Source: Methylovulum miyakonense HT12 (GTDB taxonomy: Bacteria; Pseudomonadota; Gammaproteobacteria; Methylococcales; Methylomonadaceae). From it: DNA of 64,000 nt. Under the pieces are notes generated by a model that did not search any database, was not told where the DNA came from, and saw nothing but the letters and a program-made list of their open reading frames with translations. The stretch spans positions 2,951,044 to 3,015,043 of the forward strand of contig NZ_KB913025.1 in assembly GCF_000384075.1 (NCBI RefSeq), read 5' to 3'. Below are positions 25,301-33,230 of this stretch, piece by piece. The number at the start of each line of letters is the position of its first letter. Within the stretch, counting starts at the first letter, position 1. The translations under genes and the position numbers were made by a program.

Positions 25301-27989
25301 TAGCGTCTGTCATCCGCCAAGCGTGTTGGGCTAGCAAAGTCAAGGCCACCAGACTGTTGACGATGGCCCACAGGATATTTTCCACCGCCGCACGGACGTG
25401 GGCCAGCAACGAAATGCCGCGACGCGGCAAGGTGAATTCACAGGCGATGGTCAGCAAGGCGGGGAAAGCCAGTGCCGTCAGGACGAAGCCGATCAGTGCC
25501 GCCAGCGGCGCGTTCGGGATGGCCCAGATGGCCACCAATACCGAAAAAGTTGCCGGAGCGGATAAGGAACGGCGCAAATTGTCGAGCATTTTCCAACGCC
25601 CGATGATCGGCATGCCTTTGCCGCCCCGACCAAAAATCCACGGCAGCAACTGCCAATCGCCACGCACCCAGCGGTGTTCGCGGGACGCGGCGACTTCGGT
25701 GTGCGAAGGGAATTCTTCGAAAAACTCTATATCGCTGACCAAGGCGCAACGGGCATAAACGCTTTCGAACAAATCATGGCTGAGCTGGGTGTTGTCTGGC
25801 ACCCGTCCCGCCAGCGCGGCCTCGAAGCTGTCAACATGGTACAAACCCTTGCCGCTGTAAGTGCTGAGCGCGAACAAATCCTGATACACCTCGGATACGG
25901 AACTGGAATAAGTGTCCGTGCCGGAAGTCCCGGCAAAAATCTGGTGGAACATCGAATGTTCGTGGCGTAGCGGCAACGTCGGCGTGACGCGTGGCTGGAG
26001 TATGCTGTAACCGTCCACCACACATTGGCACTGTGGGTCAAACACGGGTTGGTTAAGCGGATGGGCGGCGACACCGACCAATTGGCTGACCACGCCCATC
26101 GGCAAGCGGGTGTCGGCATCCAAAGTGATGACATAACAAACGCCTTGCGGGGTGGCGGCGGGCTCGCCGGCAATGGGCAGAAAAGACGTGTCGGTTGCGC
26201 CGCGCAACAAGCGGTTAAATTCATGCAGCTTGCCGCGTTTGCGCTCCCAACCCATCCATTTGCCTTCACTGGCATTCCACAAACGTTTGCGGTGGAAAAC
26301 AAAAAAGTGCTGTCCGCCGTACTTGGTGTTGAGTGCCGCCACGGCAGCCATTGCGGTGCTGAGCAGTTGCCCGTCATCAGGCAGGGTTTGCTGGTCGGCA
26401 TCGCACCAATCAGACAACAAGGCGAAATGCACTTGCCCTTCAGGGTTGGCGAGGTAACGGACTTCCATTTGTTCGATTTGGTTTTTCACTCCGGCTTCGC
26501 TGGTGAACAAGGTCGGCACAACGATAAAGGTGCTTAAGGCTTCAGGTACGCCGTCTTTAAATTCCAAGCGGGGCAAATGCCGTGGCGGCAAACCCGCACT
26601 GATAAGCCGGTTGACCAGCCCCACCGCAATGTCAGAAGCCGGGAACACGCCGAACAAGGCCAGCAAAGCCAATTGGAATTCGCTTAGCCCCGCAGCAAAG
26701 CTCAGGGTCAACGGCAATGCCAGCAACAATCCGGTCAACACAACCAAACCGCCCATGTACGCCAAGCCGGCGTTGGCGATAGTGGTGCGTAACCAGCGTT
26801 GCCGGAAAGAAGTCCGATAAGCGATTTCCTTCTCGAACGCGTACCTGCCCGCACCGATCAGATAAAACCCCGGTTCTTGCAGGCGTCCGTTGGCTGTGGT
26901 TTGTTCGCTGAGGTGCCGGATCTTGGCAATGACTAAATGGGCAATTTCCAGTTCCGAATGTGGCGAACGCCTAGCCAAGTCTTCTATGGCGTGGCGGTAA
27001 CGGTCACGGGTGAGGAAATCCATCTTCCCATAGCCATCATGGGTGCGCAAACACGCATCGACCAAGCTGACTTCTTCGACAAACAACGACCAATCAAACG
27101 CAGAAATGGCCCGCATACTGGTGATGATGTTGCGGACGGTCGCGTTATCGGCGATTTGGTCGGCATGTTCACAATGCACGACATCATCAAGGCTCAAGTT
27201 TTTTCCGTTCAGCCATTCATTGATAAAAGCCAATGACGGCATCGCGCCCGAATGCGGGTCATGCAAACGTTGCAGGATTTGCACGGCGTAAGCTTGGCGC
27301 AAGGGTTCGCTAGGCAATACCCCGGCCGGGAATGGCGCATCCGGCTGGTCGGTGAGCGCTGCGGCTTGTTCGACTTGGTCAACAAAATCATCCGCCAACT
27401 TCCGGCCAGTTTGCGAGGCGATGACACGCACCGCTATGCGCCGCAAATTATCGACCAGCAACATCCGCAAGGTGATCGGTATCGCCCAGAGTTCGCCTAG
27501 CGTCAGCGGGTCAACGGCTTGATAGGCTTTAATAAAATGGATCAGCAAGTCAGCGGAAAAACGGCTGTCAGTATGGGCAACCAACGCCCAGACGATACCG
27601 TAAACGCGCGGGAACCCCGCCAACGCCCCTTCGGACAGTTTGGGCAATTCCAGATAATATTTTTCGGGCAAATCGCTTTGGATGTCGCTGACTTGTTCTT
27701 CGATGATATGGAAGTTGTCCAACAACCATTCCGCCGCCGGGGTGATGGCGTGTTGTTCCCGCACTGCCTTGGCGACGGTTTGATACGCTTCCAGCAACAC
27801 TTGGGCATTATCGTGGACGCGGGGGATGAGTTTTTGGCCTTGTTTTTGGGCGCTGATTTTCTGCGCTTGCGCCAAACTGACTGCGTGTTGTCCTAAGCGT
27901 TCAGTGCTGAACAATTCAAAGCGGATGGGTTCTTCACCACCAGGATGGGCAACCCTAACACGCGGTTTTTGTTGTTGACGCTTCAGCAT
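19302..27989 (-). CDS. ndvB: Cyclic beta-1,2-glucan synthase (GT84-GH94)
   Basis: The 2895-residue inner-membrane enzyme is full length for the family. It has an N-terminal cytoplasmic region and membrane segments at about 400-465. The GT84 transferase follows with DADT of TLDADTRLP at about residue 623 and a QxxRW-like HRWVRGDWQ near 771. Further membrane helices lie at about 800-1000. A glycoamylase-like domain follows (about 1290-1530), then two beta-supersandwich GH94-type domains (from about 1590 and 2090) and the phosphorylase-like catalytic barrel with GSGDWNDGMNRVG near 2570. It makes beta-1,2-glucan from UDP-glucose, sets its length by phosphorolysis and closes the ring; the product goes to the periplasm as an osmoregulated glucan. 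No separate export gene (ndvA/chvA) is in the window. Confidence 0.95.
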   Translation of the reverse strand: MLKRQQQKPRVRVAHPGGEEPIRFELFSTERLGQHAVSLAQAQKISAQKQGQKLIPRVHDNAQVLLEAYQTVAKAVREQHAITPAAEWLLDNFHIIEEQVSDIQSDLPEKYYLELPKLSEGALAGFPRVYGIVWALVAHTDSRFSADLLIHFIKAYQAVDPLTLGELWAIPITLRMLLVDNLRRIAVRVIASQTGRKLADDFVDQVEQAAALTDQPDAPFPAGVLPSEPLRQAYAVQILQRLHDPHSGAMPSLAFINEWLNGKNLSLDDVVHCEHADQIADNATVRNIITSMRAISAFDWSLFVEEVSLVDACLRTHDGYGKMDFLTRDRYRHAIEDLARRSPHSELEIAHLVIAKIRHLSEQTTANGRLQEPGFYLIGAGRYAFEKEIAYRTSFRQRWLRTTIANAGLAYMGGLVVLTGLLLALPLTLSFAAGLSEFQLALLALFGVFPASDIAVGLVNRLISAGLPPRHLPRLEFKDGVPEALSTFIVVPTLFTSEAGVKNQIEQMEVRYLANPEGQVHFALLSDWCDADQQTLPDDGQLLSTAMAAVAALNTKYGGQHFFVFHRKRLWNASEGKWMGWERKRGKLHEFNRLLRGATDTSFLPIAGEPAATPQGVCYVITLDADTRLPMGVVSQLVGVAAHPLNQPVFDPQCQCVVDGYSILQPRVTPTLPLRHEHSMFHQIFAGTSGTDTYSSSVSEVYQDLFALSTYSGKGLYHVDSFEAALAGRVPDNTQLSHDLFESVYARCALVSDIEFFEEFPSHTEVAASREHRWVRGDWQLLPWIFGRGGKGMPIIGRWKMLDNLRRSLSAPATFSVLVAIWAIPNAPLAALIGFVLTALAFPALLTIACEFTLPRRGISLLAHVRAAVENILWAIVNSLVALTLLAQHAWRMTDAIVLTLIRLFITHRQLLKWVTALQAKDASGHTLKSLIRPLLGSSIVVIGAAAVVLVFNPASLKVAAPFLALWWLAPIVSRALSLPPRLDNAESLMSDDSAKLRLIGRRIWRFFTTFVTTEENHLPPDNFQEDPEPVTAHRSSPTNFGLYLLSVIAARDFGWLGLTDTVNQLEATLTTLATLPRLHGHFYNWYDTQTLQVLEPRYISTVDSGNLAGHLLALSETCQELLASPLRLPNALTGLADTQQLLLAALANMTDEKRTLTVTLKELQQKSLVIGGLLISQPSDANGWSHLWRQLTLSTESLHDLARAYAAERGDMVDNEVLAWAKLLRNDTRSHTLDMNNLLPWLHIPEHFSENSNTPTHHLTLAMPLNGMAACYALVLAGIQALPENTIESADLKVLAVALRQARQQATALTARLENMVAQCDSLFHDMDFGFLYDKECHLFSIGYRVTEGTLDPSYYDLLASEARLASFIAIAKRDVPDTHWFHLGRRLTRAAKGTVLLSWSGSMFEYLMPSLVTFTPRYSLLDQTCRLVVIRQIEYGKERAVPWGVSESAFNGRDLQFTYQYSAFGVPDLGMKRGLDEELVISPYATALAAMYLPHAAVENFARLEKHGALGRYGFYEALDFTPSRLAEGQAVAMVRCYMAHHQGMSLVAFANVVHDGLMRHRFHRAPQIQAADLLLQERIPRGADTSSLPVLEALAEVKDSVQPPVRRVPSPTSNVPSAHLLSNGRYAVMVTAAGSGYSAWRNLAVTRWREDVTRDNWGSYLYLRDVASGQVWSAGYQPTAALPDAYEVLFAEDRVRLIRTDGDLASTLEIVISPEDDAEIRRLSVTNNGPRTREIEITSYTEIVLAPMPTDIAHPAFSNLFVHTEPLPQVHGLLAHRRPRTSTDPVLWAVQVLAGRQNGQGFQYETDRSRFVGRGQTVRAPIAVMDGRPLTNTVGAVLDPIFSLRTRLRIAPGTTEHATFTTLIAHSRTAAEDLADKYHNIAAFERASVLAWTHAHIQLHHLRIKPDEAQLFQDLANRLLFADPSMRSASKLMQMNTLNVTGLWQYGISGDRPIVVLRVTELEDRGIVEQLLRAHEYWRMKGLAVDLVILNEKELSYVEDLQALLEGMVRENQAISTHQEPENPGAIFVMRGDQLPMESQRLLQTAARAVLVSSRGTLAEQLLRRPRPASAFVLPKTLPDIAANTPALALPPLEFFNGLGGFTEDGREYVIVLDNNQWTPAPWINVIANAEFGFTVSEVGSGCTWSGNSRENQLTPWSNDPVSDPPGEAFYIRDEATGELWSPTALPIRVENASYVIRHGQGYSRFEHASHGVHSELLQLVSPDDPVKISVLTLTNVSGRPRKLSVTAYVEWVLGASRSVTAPHIITELDPVTGAVFAYNPWDVEFGGRIAFADLCDLQTSWTTNRTEFLGRNGSLDAPAGLLTEKPLKNRIGAGFDTCAALQTPCELAPNGRVEIVFLLGQGKDRAQASGLVQQYRATPVVATFALATQAWETVLGKVQVKTPDRELDILLNRWLLYQTLSCRMWARAGFYQVGGAYGFRDQLQDSMALTVARPDLARAHLLRAAARQFGEGDVQHWWHPPTGRGVRTHFSDDRVWLPYVLTHYLNVTGDTQLLDEALPFLEGLVLAPDQDDAYFQPTHSTRQASLYEHCARALDVSLATGGHGLPLMGSGDWNDGMNRVGNQGKGESVWLAWFLIATLNGFTKVASARGDSERANRWNGHAEQLKAAIEAEAWDGAWYRRAYFDDGTALGSAANAECRIDSIAQSWAVMSGVADDGRARRAMSSVQEYLVRDGEELLLLFTPPFDKTERDPGYIKSYPPGVRENGGQYTHAAVWSVIAYALLGDGDQAAELLRMLNPIKRTSTRTGVYAYKVEPYVLAADIYAEPPHVRRGGWTWYTGAAGWYYRAGLESILGLQVRAGTLVFNPCIPKAWRSYSIIYQHETSRYEISVENPNGVMRGVVMVEVDGQRQLDNRVILQDDGGVHKVRVVMG

Positions 27990-28333
27990 AGTTTATTTCC
28001 AAGTAAAACGTTGGTTAGGCAAGCGCTTTTTGTTGCCCAACATTCCAATACGCCGACATTCCAAAGTATTGGGCAACAAAAAAGTGTTGCCCAAGCTATA
28101 TGCATCCATATAAGGCATTGGTTTTTAATTCCATATGGCGGTTTTATCCCGCACGCATGTGCGGTAGCCGTGGTTTAAATCCACCGGCTTCAGACGTATT
28201 GTTTTTAGCCGGCGGTTTAGTCCGTCGATCTTCAACCCACCAGCCTGGGCAGGTGGGTGTTGAGTTAATAATTATGGGCTTTATGGTGCTTATGAGGTGC
28301 ATGGGGACGGGAATGACAACGTCGCCTTAATCG
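27990..28333. other. 5' region of the glucan synthase gene with a hairpin
   Basis: There is no gene in these 340 bases. A 14-bp perfect inverted repeat TTTTTGTTGCCCAA / TTGGGCAACAAAAA spans 28027-28082, and a second palindrome CAACCCACC...GGTGGGTGTTG is at about 28236-28262. The first lies 40-90 bases upstream of the glucan synthase ATG, so it may affect that transcript or end the one from the small genes upstream. Confidence 0.5.
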
Positions 28334-28492
28334 CTAAATTCTGCCCAATAAAATCAGGACCAAGATAATGATAAGCACCAATCCCAAGCTACCGCTGGGC
28401 GCATAACCCCAACTGCGGCTATGCGGCCAAGCGGGGATGACGCCAATCAGCATGAGGATAATTATGATGAGTAAAATTGTGCCAAGTGACAT
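28334..28492 (-). CDS. DUF3309 family small membrane protein
   Basis: The 52-residue protein reads MSLGTILLIIIILMLIGVIP, then a short polar loop with WPHSRSWGYAPSG and a second hydrophobic helix LGLVLIIILVLILLGRI. Two helices around a W..S..WGY.PSG loop are the hallmark of DUF3309. A strong AGGAG ribosome-binding site precedes the ATG. Members are widespread in proteobacteria, often with other short stress-induced membrane proteins; the function is not known. It is the first of three small genes on this strand. Confidence 0.88.
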   Translation of the reverse strand: MSLGTILLIIIILMLIGVIPAWPHSRSWGYAPSGSLGLVLIIILVLILLGRI

Positions 28493-28620
28493 GGTAGTGC
28501 TCCTGTTTTAAGGAAAGGGATAAAACAATTCACCACGTAACACACTAGGTTACGGAGCGTATTATTGGTTCGGCTATCAAGAATGGGAGCTTCGTAATCT
28601 CCGTATGCCCTGGGGATGAA

Positions 28621-28761
28621 TCAAGTTAGGGTAATGGGCATTAACCCTAAAATACCCCGGACGATTAAATACACCGCCACGAAATAATTTAAAAACCTTG
28701 GCACGATTAGAATGAGTATCCCTATCACTAGGGCCAGTAAGGGTTCGATTGCGACAGTCAT
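28621..28761 (-). CDS. DUF3096 family small membrane protein
   Basis: A 46-residue protein starts MTVAIEPLLALVIGILILIV and ends with a second hydrophobic stretch containing YFVAVYLIVRGILGL. The layout and the PLLALVIGILILIVP / YLIVRGILG signatures match DUF3096. AGGAG stands eight bases before the ATG. The gene is followed on the same strand by the DUF3309 gene about 130 bases away. No biochemical role is known. Confidence 0.88.
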   Translation of the reverse strand: MTVAIEPLLALVIGILILIVPRFLNYFVAVYLIVRGILGLMPITLT

Positions 28762-28841
28762 AGCGTTCTCCTAGGTGTAAAAGTCTGGTGGTGGGGAATT
28801 GACGGGTTCCCGGCGCTGATGAAGATAAAACCGCCTAGGCC

Positions 28842-29129
28842 TTATTTAAATTTGGCATTGGCGCTCGCTAGGCCAGTCCTCAAGTCATCCCATACCTTAT
28901 CCGCCGTTTCTTTGAGTTTTTCCCAAGCATCGTCGCTGGCTGCTTCAAGCTCCCTCATCTTGAGGGAAGCGGCTTGCTGATGGGTGCGTAGGTTATTAAG
29001 TTCTTGTCCGTATTTAAGTTTTGCCATCCCGACTGATTGTTCAGTTTTGGCGGTTATGGCATCAATTTGGGCGCCCCATTCTTTCAATTCTGCCGCCAGA
29101 CTTTCAATGTATGCATTTTTTGTTTTCAT
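28842..29129 (-). CDS. Sll1863-like coiled-coil stress response protein
   Basis: The product has 95 residues from the ATG at 29129, which follows GGAAAG; a longer in-frame extension to 29318 has no family similarity. The protein is all helical and highly charged: AYIESLAAELKEWGAQID near the N-terminus and DDAWEKLKETADKVWDDLR near the C-terminus. This is the pattern of the Sll1863 family of stress-induced soluble coiled-coil proteins. It lies upstream of the DUF3096 and DUF3309 genes on the same strand, and the three may be co-regulated. Confidence 0.8.
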   Translation of the reverse strand: MKTKNAYIESLAAELKEWGAQIDAITAKTEQSVGMAKLKYGQELNNLRTHQQAASLKMRELEAASDDAWEKLKETADKVWDDLRTGLASANAKFK

Positions 29130-29607
29130 GGGCTTTCCAGGGTGTGGGCGATTGGATAGTGTTTTTGTATCCGTTGGTGCTGCTTGAAATGGGAATAATG
29201 GATGGATCTTGGCCTTCGCCGGATTTTCCAGCAAGTCATTACCAACGCAGAAAAAATCATAACGGCAAAATGGGAGTTTAGTCGGTACGGTAACGTACAT
29301 AAACTTGCTTGCCGCCATCAGCCGCTGGAATTAGCGTTGAAGGCGGCCGTTTCCGAAACCGGATAGGGCTTATGTGCGTCAACGGACAGACGGTGGAAGG
29401 TTTGTCCAATAAACTCAGATTGACGGGGCCAACAGGATGTGTGTTGGCATCGTGGCAGGCCTTATGGTTGGTTCTGTCGAACAGGCGTCACCCATTTGCC
29501 TGTACAAGATTTTTTTGAATTTTGTCCAGGTGACCACTGGCCGGCTATCCGAAAGCCACAATTGACCGGACATAACATCCGGGGATTTTATTTAAAGGGA
29601 TAATAGT
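29130..29607. other. Divergent intergenic region
   Basis: This roughly 480-base region lies between the start of the Sll1863-like gene (minus) and the glycine-zipper lipoprotein gene (plus). It should contain promoters for both directions. I see no convincing gene and no repeat in it. Confidence 0.4.
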
Positions 29608-29823
29608 ATGAAAAACTTACAAAAAACCGCACTTAGTATGGTCATGGCGGCTATGGTTCTTGGCTTGATAGGCTGTGCCGGAATGTCGGCACAAGGCAGA
29701 AACACCGCTATTGGTGCAGGCGTGGGAGCCCTTGGCGGCGCAGCCATTACGGGAGGTAGTGCGCTGGGAACCGTTGGTGGTGCAGCCGTAGGTGGCGTTG
29801 TCGGTCACGAAATCCACAAATAA
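29608..29823 (+). CDS. Glycine-zipper 2TM lipoprotein (OsmB-like)
   Basis: The 71-residue lipoprotein has a signal peptide ending in the lipobox LIGC (Cys at about 23). The mature part is a glycine zipper: AIGAGVGALGGAAITGG and GTVGGAAVGGVVGHEIHK. This is the OsmB / SlyB-like glycine-zipper layout of outer-membrane lipoproteins induced by osmotic or envelope stress. A good ribosome-binding site (AAAGGGA) precedes the ATG. It is monocistronic and divergent from the cluster of small stress genes. Confidence 0.88.
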   Translation: MKNLQKTALSMVMAAMVLGLIGCAGMSAQGRNTAIGAGVGALGGAAITGGSALGTVGGAAVGGVVGHEIHK

Positions 29824-30068
29824 GCAACACCGGCAAACTGAGTTTAACCGGAACGTATTATCAGAGGCCGTCCTATAAGTGCCGGTCTCTGTTTATGCGC
29901 GGCTGGAGTTGGCTTAAGGGTTTGCTTGTGTTTTTTTGAATGGGTTCAATGGACGGACGCACGGCCTGAAAGTTAAATTACCCCCGGCAATGCCGCACTG
30001 CCATTAAGTTAAAGAATAAAATTAATATTCATGTGGTTACGGTTGTATTTTTGCGGTGCATATCAATC

Positions 30069-30180
30069 GTAGGTCGGGTTTACCCAAAGGGCATAAAAGC
30101 GATAGCGTAACCCGACATTTGGGTGCTGATGCGTCGGGTTACGCTATCGCTTTTATGCCCTTTGGGTAAACCCGACCTAC
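30069..30180. repeat. Perfect 48-bp inverted repeat (GTAGGTCGGG family)
   Basis: The left arm 30069-30116 and right arm 30133-30180 are exact reverse complements over 48 bases with a 16-nt loop. The arms start GTAGGTCGGGTTTACCC and include GGGCATAAAAGCGATAGCG. It is the best-preserved member of the window's main palindrome family. The surrounding gap 29824-30484 has no gene. Confidence 0.95.
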
Positions 30181-30484
30181 TAATTGTTTTATTTTGAGTA
30201 AAACCATTAACTTAATGGCAGTGCCGGGGTGATTTAACTGAAGTTTGGGTTTTTTCACCGAAGTGACATTGGCTTTGTTATGTTACAGGTGAGGTAGGTG
30301 AGTTGTGATACATTACGTCAGCTAATTTGTGGCTATAAATTGGCGGGGTAACGGGTAAGGCATTTTTTGTGGTAAGGCTAAGGCGCCCTTATGCAAGATT
30401 ACCCGAAAGTGCCAAAAACTGCCCGACACCGCATAACGACATTTTAAATACGTAATAAGGCATCGTCTTGGAACTGCTTTGTCC

Positions 30485-32383
30485 ATGAAACCTTCAGCAA
30501 CTTCCGAAAATAGGGACCAAAAAACGCATGGTTTTGGGTTCCGTCTGTTCACCGCTTTCCTGATTGTCCTGGTGGTTCTGGGCATTGGCGTTTGGTGGAA
30601 GCGCTCGATTATGATGCAGTGGGTGCTGCAACGCTTTCTTGACCGGACATCCCTGGTATCGCCAAGGATTTCGGGGCTGCAATTTGGTTTTGACCAAGCC
30701 ATGCTATCGGAAATGGAATTTGGCATAGACACCGGGGTAGGGCGGTTATCTGCCAAATTGGCGGAGGTGGGTGTGGGCTACGACTTCAGGATACCTAAAG
30801 TCAAAACCATTGTCGTGGCCCATGCGCAACTGAAGCTGGGCTACCAGGCTGCGGAGGTCGCCGGGGCTAAAGGTGGGGGAGCCCCTTTTGGCACCTTGGC
30901 CTATCCGCTTGAACGTTTAACCATCGAAAACCTCGATTTTGAATTCGATACCCCGTGGGGGATAAGCCGTTTCATCGGGAGGGCGGAAATCAGCCGGGGC
31001 ACAGCGAATTTACTCGAAGCAAAATTCGAGGATGCCAAGAAATCCTTTCGGATGGAATTTGGCCCGGGATTCCGCACCGCTAAGGTTGTCGCAGAAAAAA
31101 CGCCGGGGAATAAGGTTTTCGAACTCACCGCCGACCATCTGGATCAAGCGGATAGGCAAGCCCGTTTGCGGGCTGGCATTGGCGCACTGGGTGAATGGTT
31201 AAGCACCAGTGTCCTGATGCCGGAAACCTTAAGGGCAAAAATCGCCCCCTCCGTCACTACCTGGATCAAACCTAATGTCGCATCCGTACAACTGGACTTT
31301 AGCACTGGAACAGCGGACAAACTCCACATCCTACAAGGGCGGGCCTTGCTGACCCGTGATGGCCAGTATTTGGCCGGTTCCGATTTGTCGCTCACCAAAT
31401 CGGGTGCGGTTAACCTTAATGCCCATCTGGATATGGCCGTTGTGGACATGCTTGAATTGGTGCAGCCCTGGTTGCCTGAAATGGCCCGTGCTTGGCGTTT
31501 TACGGCTGGTAAAGTCCAGGGGACATCGCAGTTGCGCTGGCAAGACCAGCGGCTTGTTTCTGGCGTGGCGCATCTTAATGCTTTTGACGTGGCCTTAGTG
31601 GCAGGTACGGTGCACGCCGTCCACGCTAGCATTAACGTTGATATGGCTGACCTTAGCCGTGCTTCCTTGGCATTGTCGGGGGATATTCCGGAACTTGGCT
31701 TCGGTAAGGAAATGCTTGCCCGAAACTTGTATGTCAAGGCGGCTTTTCAGGATAACCAATTGAAGCTAGAGCGCGGGGTCGGGTCGATGTTTGGCGGCCA
31801 GTTGGAGATATTGCCAACCACAATCGATCTCAAGCAACGTCCAATTTTGCTGACGTTACGGATCCGTGACGTTGACCTTTCGCAACTGTTAGCGACACTG
31901 CACTATAAAGATTTGTCTGTAAGCGGTATAGTCAGTGGCGAATTGCCATTGCGGGTCACCGGGAAGACTGTCGAATTGCAGGACGGCCTGCTTATTGGTG
32001 CGCGCCCGGGCGTGTTACGTTATCAAGGGCCGGTTGCCGATAAGGAAAACCTTGCGTTTAGGGCCTTGCGCAATTTGGAGTACCATAGCCTGCAGGCCAA
32101 GGTAAATTACCAGCCTAATGGCGGTTATCACTTAGGGTTACGATTGGAAGGCAGCAACCCAGAAGTGTTGTCTGGGCATCCGATCGCTTTCAACCTAAAT
32201 TTAAGCGGACAATTACCGGAGCTCTTAAAAAAAGGCATGATGGCCGGCGATTTTGAGCGGGCCATCTTGGATGCGGCAAGCACGGCATCGGCAACCACTA
32301 ACACATCAACGAAACCACTGCTGAAACCCCCAGTTGGGACCCATCAACCAAAGCCGCCGCTGGCGGATCGGAGAAGTCAATGA
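30485..32383 (+). CDS. ydbH: YdbH family intermembrane phospholipid transport protein
   Basis: The product has 632 residues from the ATG at 30485. One N-terminal transmembrane anchor (about 15-38, LFTAFLIVLVVLGIGVWW) is followed by a long periplasmic beta-rich region of AsmA/TamB-like repeats. The C-terminal part has VSGIVSGELPLRVTGKTV and YHSLQAKVNYQPNGGYHL, typical of the YdbH dicarboxylate-transport/AsmA-like domain. In E. coli YdbH with YnbE forms an envelope-spanning bridge that moves phospholipids to the outer membrane, partly redundant with TamB and YhdP. E. coli YdbH is about 880 residues, so this is a shorter homologue. Its stop overlaps the ynbE start by four bases (ATGA), which confirms the operon. 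Confidence 0.9.
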   Translation: MKPSATSENRDQKTHGFGFRLFTAFLIVLVVLGIGVWWKRSIMMQWVLQRFLDRTSLVSPRISGLQFGFDQAMLSEMEFGIDTGVGRLSAKLAEVGVGYDFRIPKVKTIVVAHAQLKLGYQAAEVAGAKGGGAPFGTLAYPLERLTIENLDFEFDTPWGISRFIGRAEISRGTANLLEAKFEDAKKSFRMEFGPGFRTAKVVAEKTPGNKVFELTADHLDQADRQARLRAGIGALGEWLSTSVLMPETLRAKIAPSVTTWIKPNVASVQLDFSTGTADKLHILQGRALLTRDGQYLAGSDLSLTKSGAVNLNAHLDMAVVDMLELVQPWLPEMARAWRFTAGKVQGTSQLRWQDQRLVSGVAHLNAFDVALVAGTVHAVHASINVDMADLSRASLALSGDIPELGFGKEMLARNLYVKAAFQDNQLKLERGVGSMFGGQLEILPTTIDLKQRPILLTLRIRDVDLSQLLATLHYKDLSVSGIVSGELPLRVTGKTVELQDGLLIGARPGVLRYQGPVADKENLAFRALRNLEYHSLQAKVNYQPNGGYHLGLRLEGSNPEVLSGHPIAFNLNLSGQLPELLKKGMMAGDFERAILDAASTASATTNTSTKPLLKPPVGTHQPKPPLADRRSQ

Positions 32384-32577
32384 AGTGGAGCACTGTAAAG
32401 CCCGCCGCAATTTTGTGGGGGGCCTGTTATTTATTGGGATGCACGCCTTCTGTCAAATTCGAGGCGCCGGAGAAACCCATTGAAATTAACATGAACATAA
32501 AAATCGAACATGAAATCCGCTTGAAAATTGAAAAAGACGTAGACGAGCTGATTTCCACGCAAAAAGGGCTGTTCTAA
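32380..32577 (+). CDS. ynbE: YnbE family lipoprotein
   Basis: The 65-residue lipoprotein has the lipobox LLGC (Cys21) followed by the family signature TPSVKFEAPEKPIEINMNI and KIEHEIRLKIEKDVDEL. E. coli YnbE has the same mature sequence layout and is the outer-membrane lipoprotein partner that extends the YdbH bridge. The overlapping start with ydbH and the downstream ydbL give the conserved three-gene order. Confidence 0.93.
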   Translation: MKWSTVKPAAILWGACYLLGCTPSVKFEAPEKPIEINMNIKIEHEIRLKIEKDVDELISTQKGLF

Positions 32578-32588
32578 AGGGGCGATTA

Positions 32589-32930
32589 ATGAAAAACAAA
32601 AACTTCAAATATATGTTGGCAGGCCTGTTCCTTGGATTCGCATTGGCTGGCATGCCAGTTGTTGCGGCTGACCTAAGCCAGGCAAAAGCGGCCGGTTATG
32701 TGGGGGAGCGGATGAACGGTTTCTTGGGTTTGGTTGACCCCAATGCGCCCGCCGATGTGAAGGCCTTGGTGCAAGAGATCAACAGCCTGCGGGAAGCGGA
32801 GTACCAGCGCATAGCCATCAAAAACGGCGTGGCTGCGGAAGATGTCGGGAAACTGACGGCACAAAAAGTCATTGGCCAGACGCCATCAGGCCAATACGTG
32901 GAAACCCCGTCCGGTTGGCAAAAACGTTAA
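32589..32930 (+). CDS. ydbL: YdbL family (DUF1318) periplasmic protein
   Basis: The product has 113 residues with a signal peptide (cleavage probably after VVAA, about residue 27). The mature protein starts DLSQAKAAGYVGERMNGF and contains VQEINSLREAEYQRIA and KLTAQKVIGQTPSGQYV, the signatures of YdbL/DUF1318. In E. coli YdbL influences assembly of the YdbH-YnbE complex. It lies 11 bases after ynbE, so it belongs to the same operon. AAAGGGGCG precedes the start. Confidence 0.93.
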   Translation: MKNKNFKYMLAGLFLGFALAGMPVVAADLSQAKAAGYVGERMNGFLGLVDPNAPADVKALVQEINSLREAEYQRIAIKNGVAAEDVGKLTAQKVIGQTPSGQYVETPSGWQKR

Positions 32931-33230
32931 GGGGATTTTGATAGGGATAGCCGCATGGGTTGCCCTTATTAAAGTACCGCAGGGGCTGGATGGTTGGAGG
33001 GTGCGCCATCCGGCCATTTTTTATTATGACCGGGTTATCACCAAGTTGCCTAGCCCCGGGCTATTACAAGCTTTCTGGCCAGCTTGGATTCCATAAGCAC
33101 CAGAGACTGTGAAAGAATTATTTTATGTCCACGAAAATCACGAAAAAACACGAAAGTGTAAAACCAGATTAAATATAAGTTATTGAAAGTTATTATTTAA
33201 TTGTTTCGTATTTTTCGTATTTTTCGTATC

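Noticed and set aside
25727-26401. Open frame of 224 codons within the glucan synthase gene in another frame
   Set aside because: The overlapping 2895-residue synthase has all family motifs here; the alternative product is Cys/Arg-rich and not protein-like.
32872-33096. Open frame of 74 codons after ydbL
   Set aside because: It starts within ydbL in another frame, has no ribosome-binding site and no recognisable composition.
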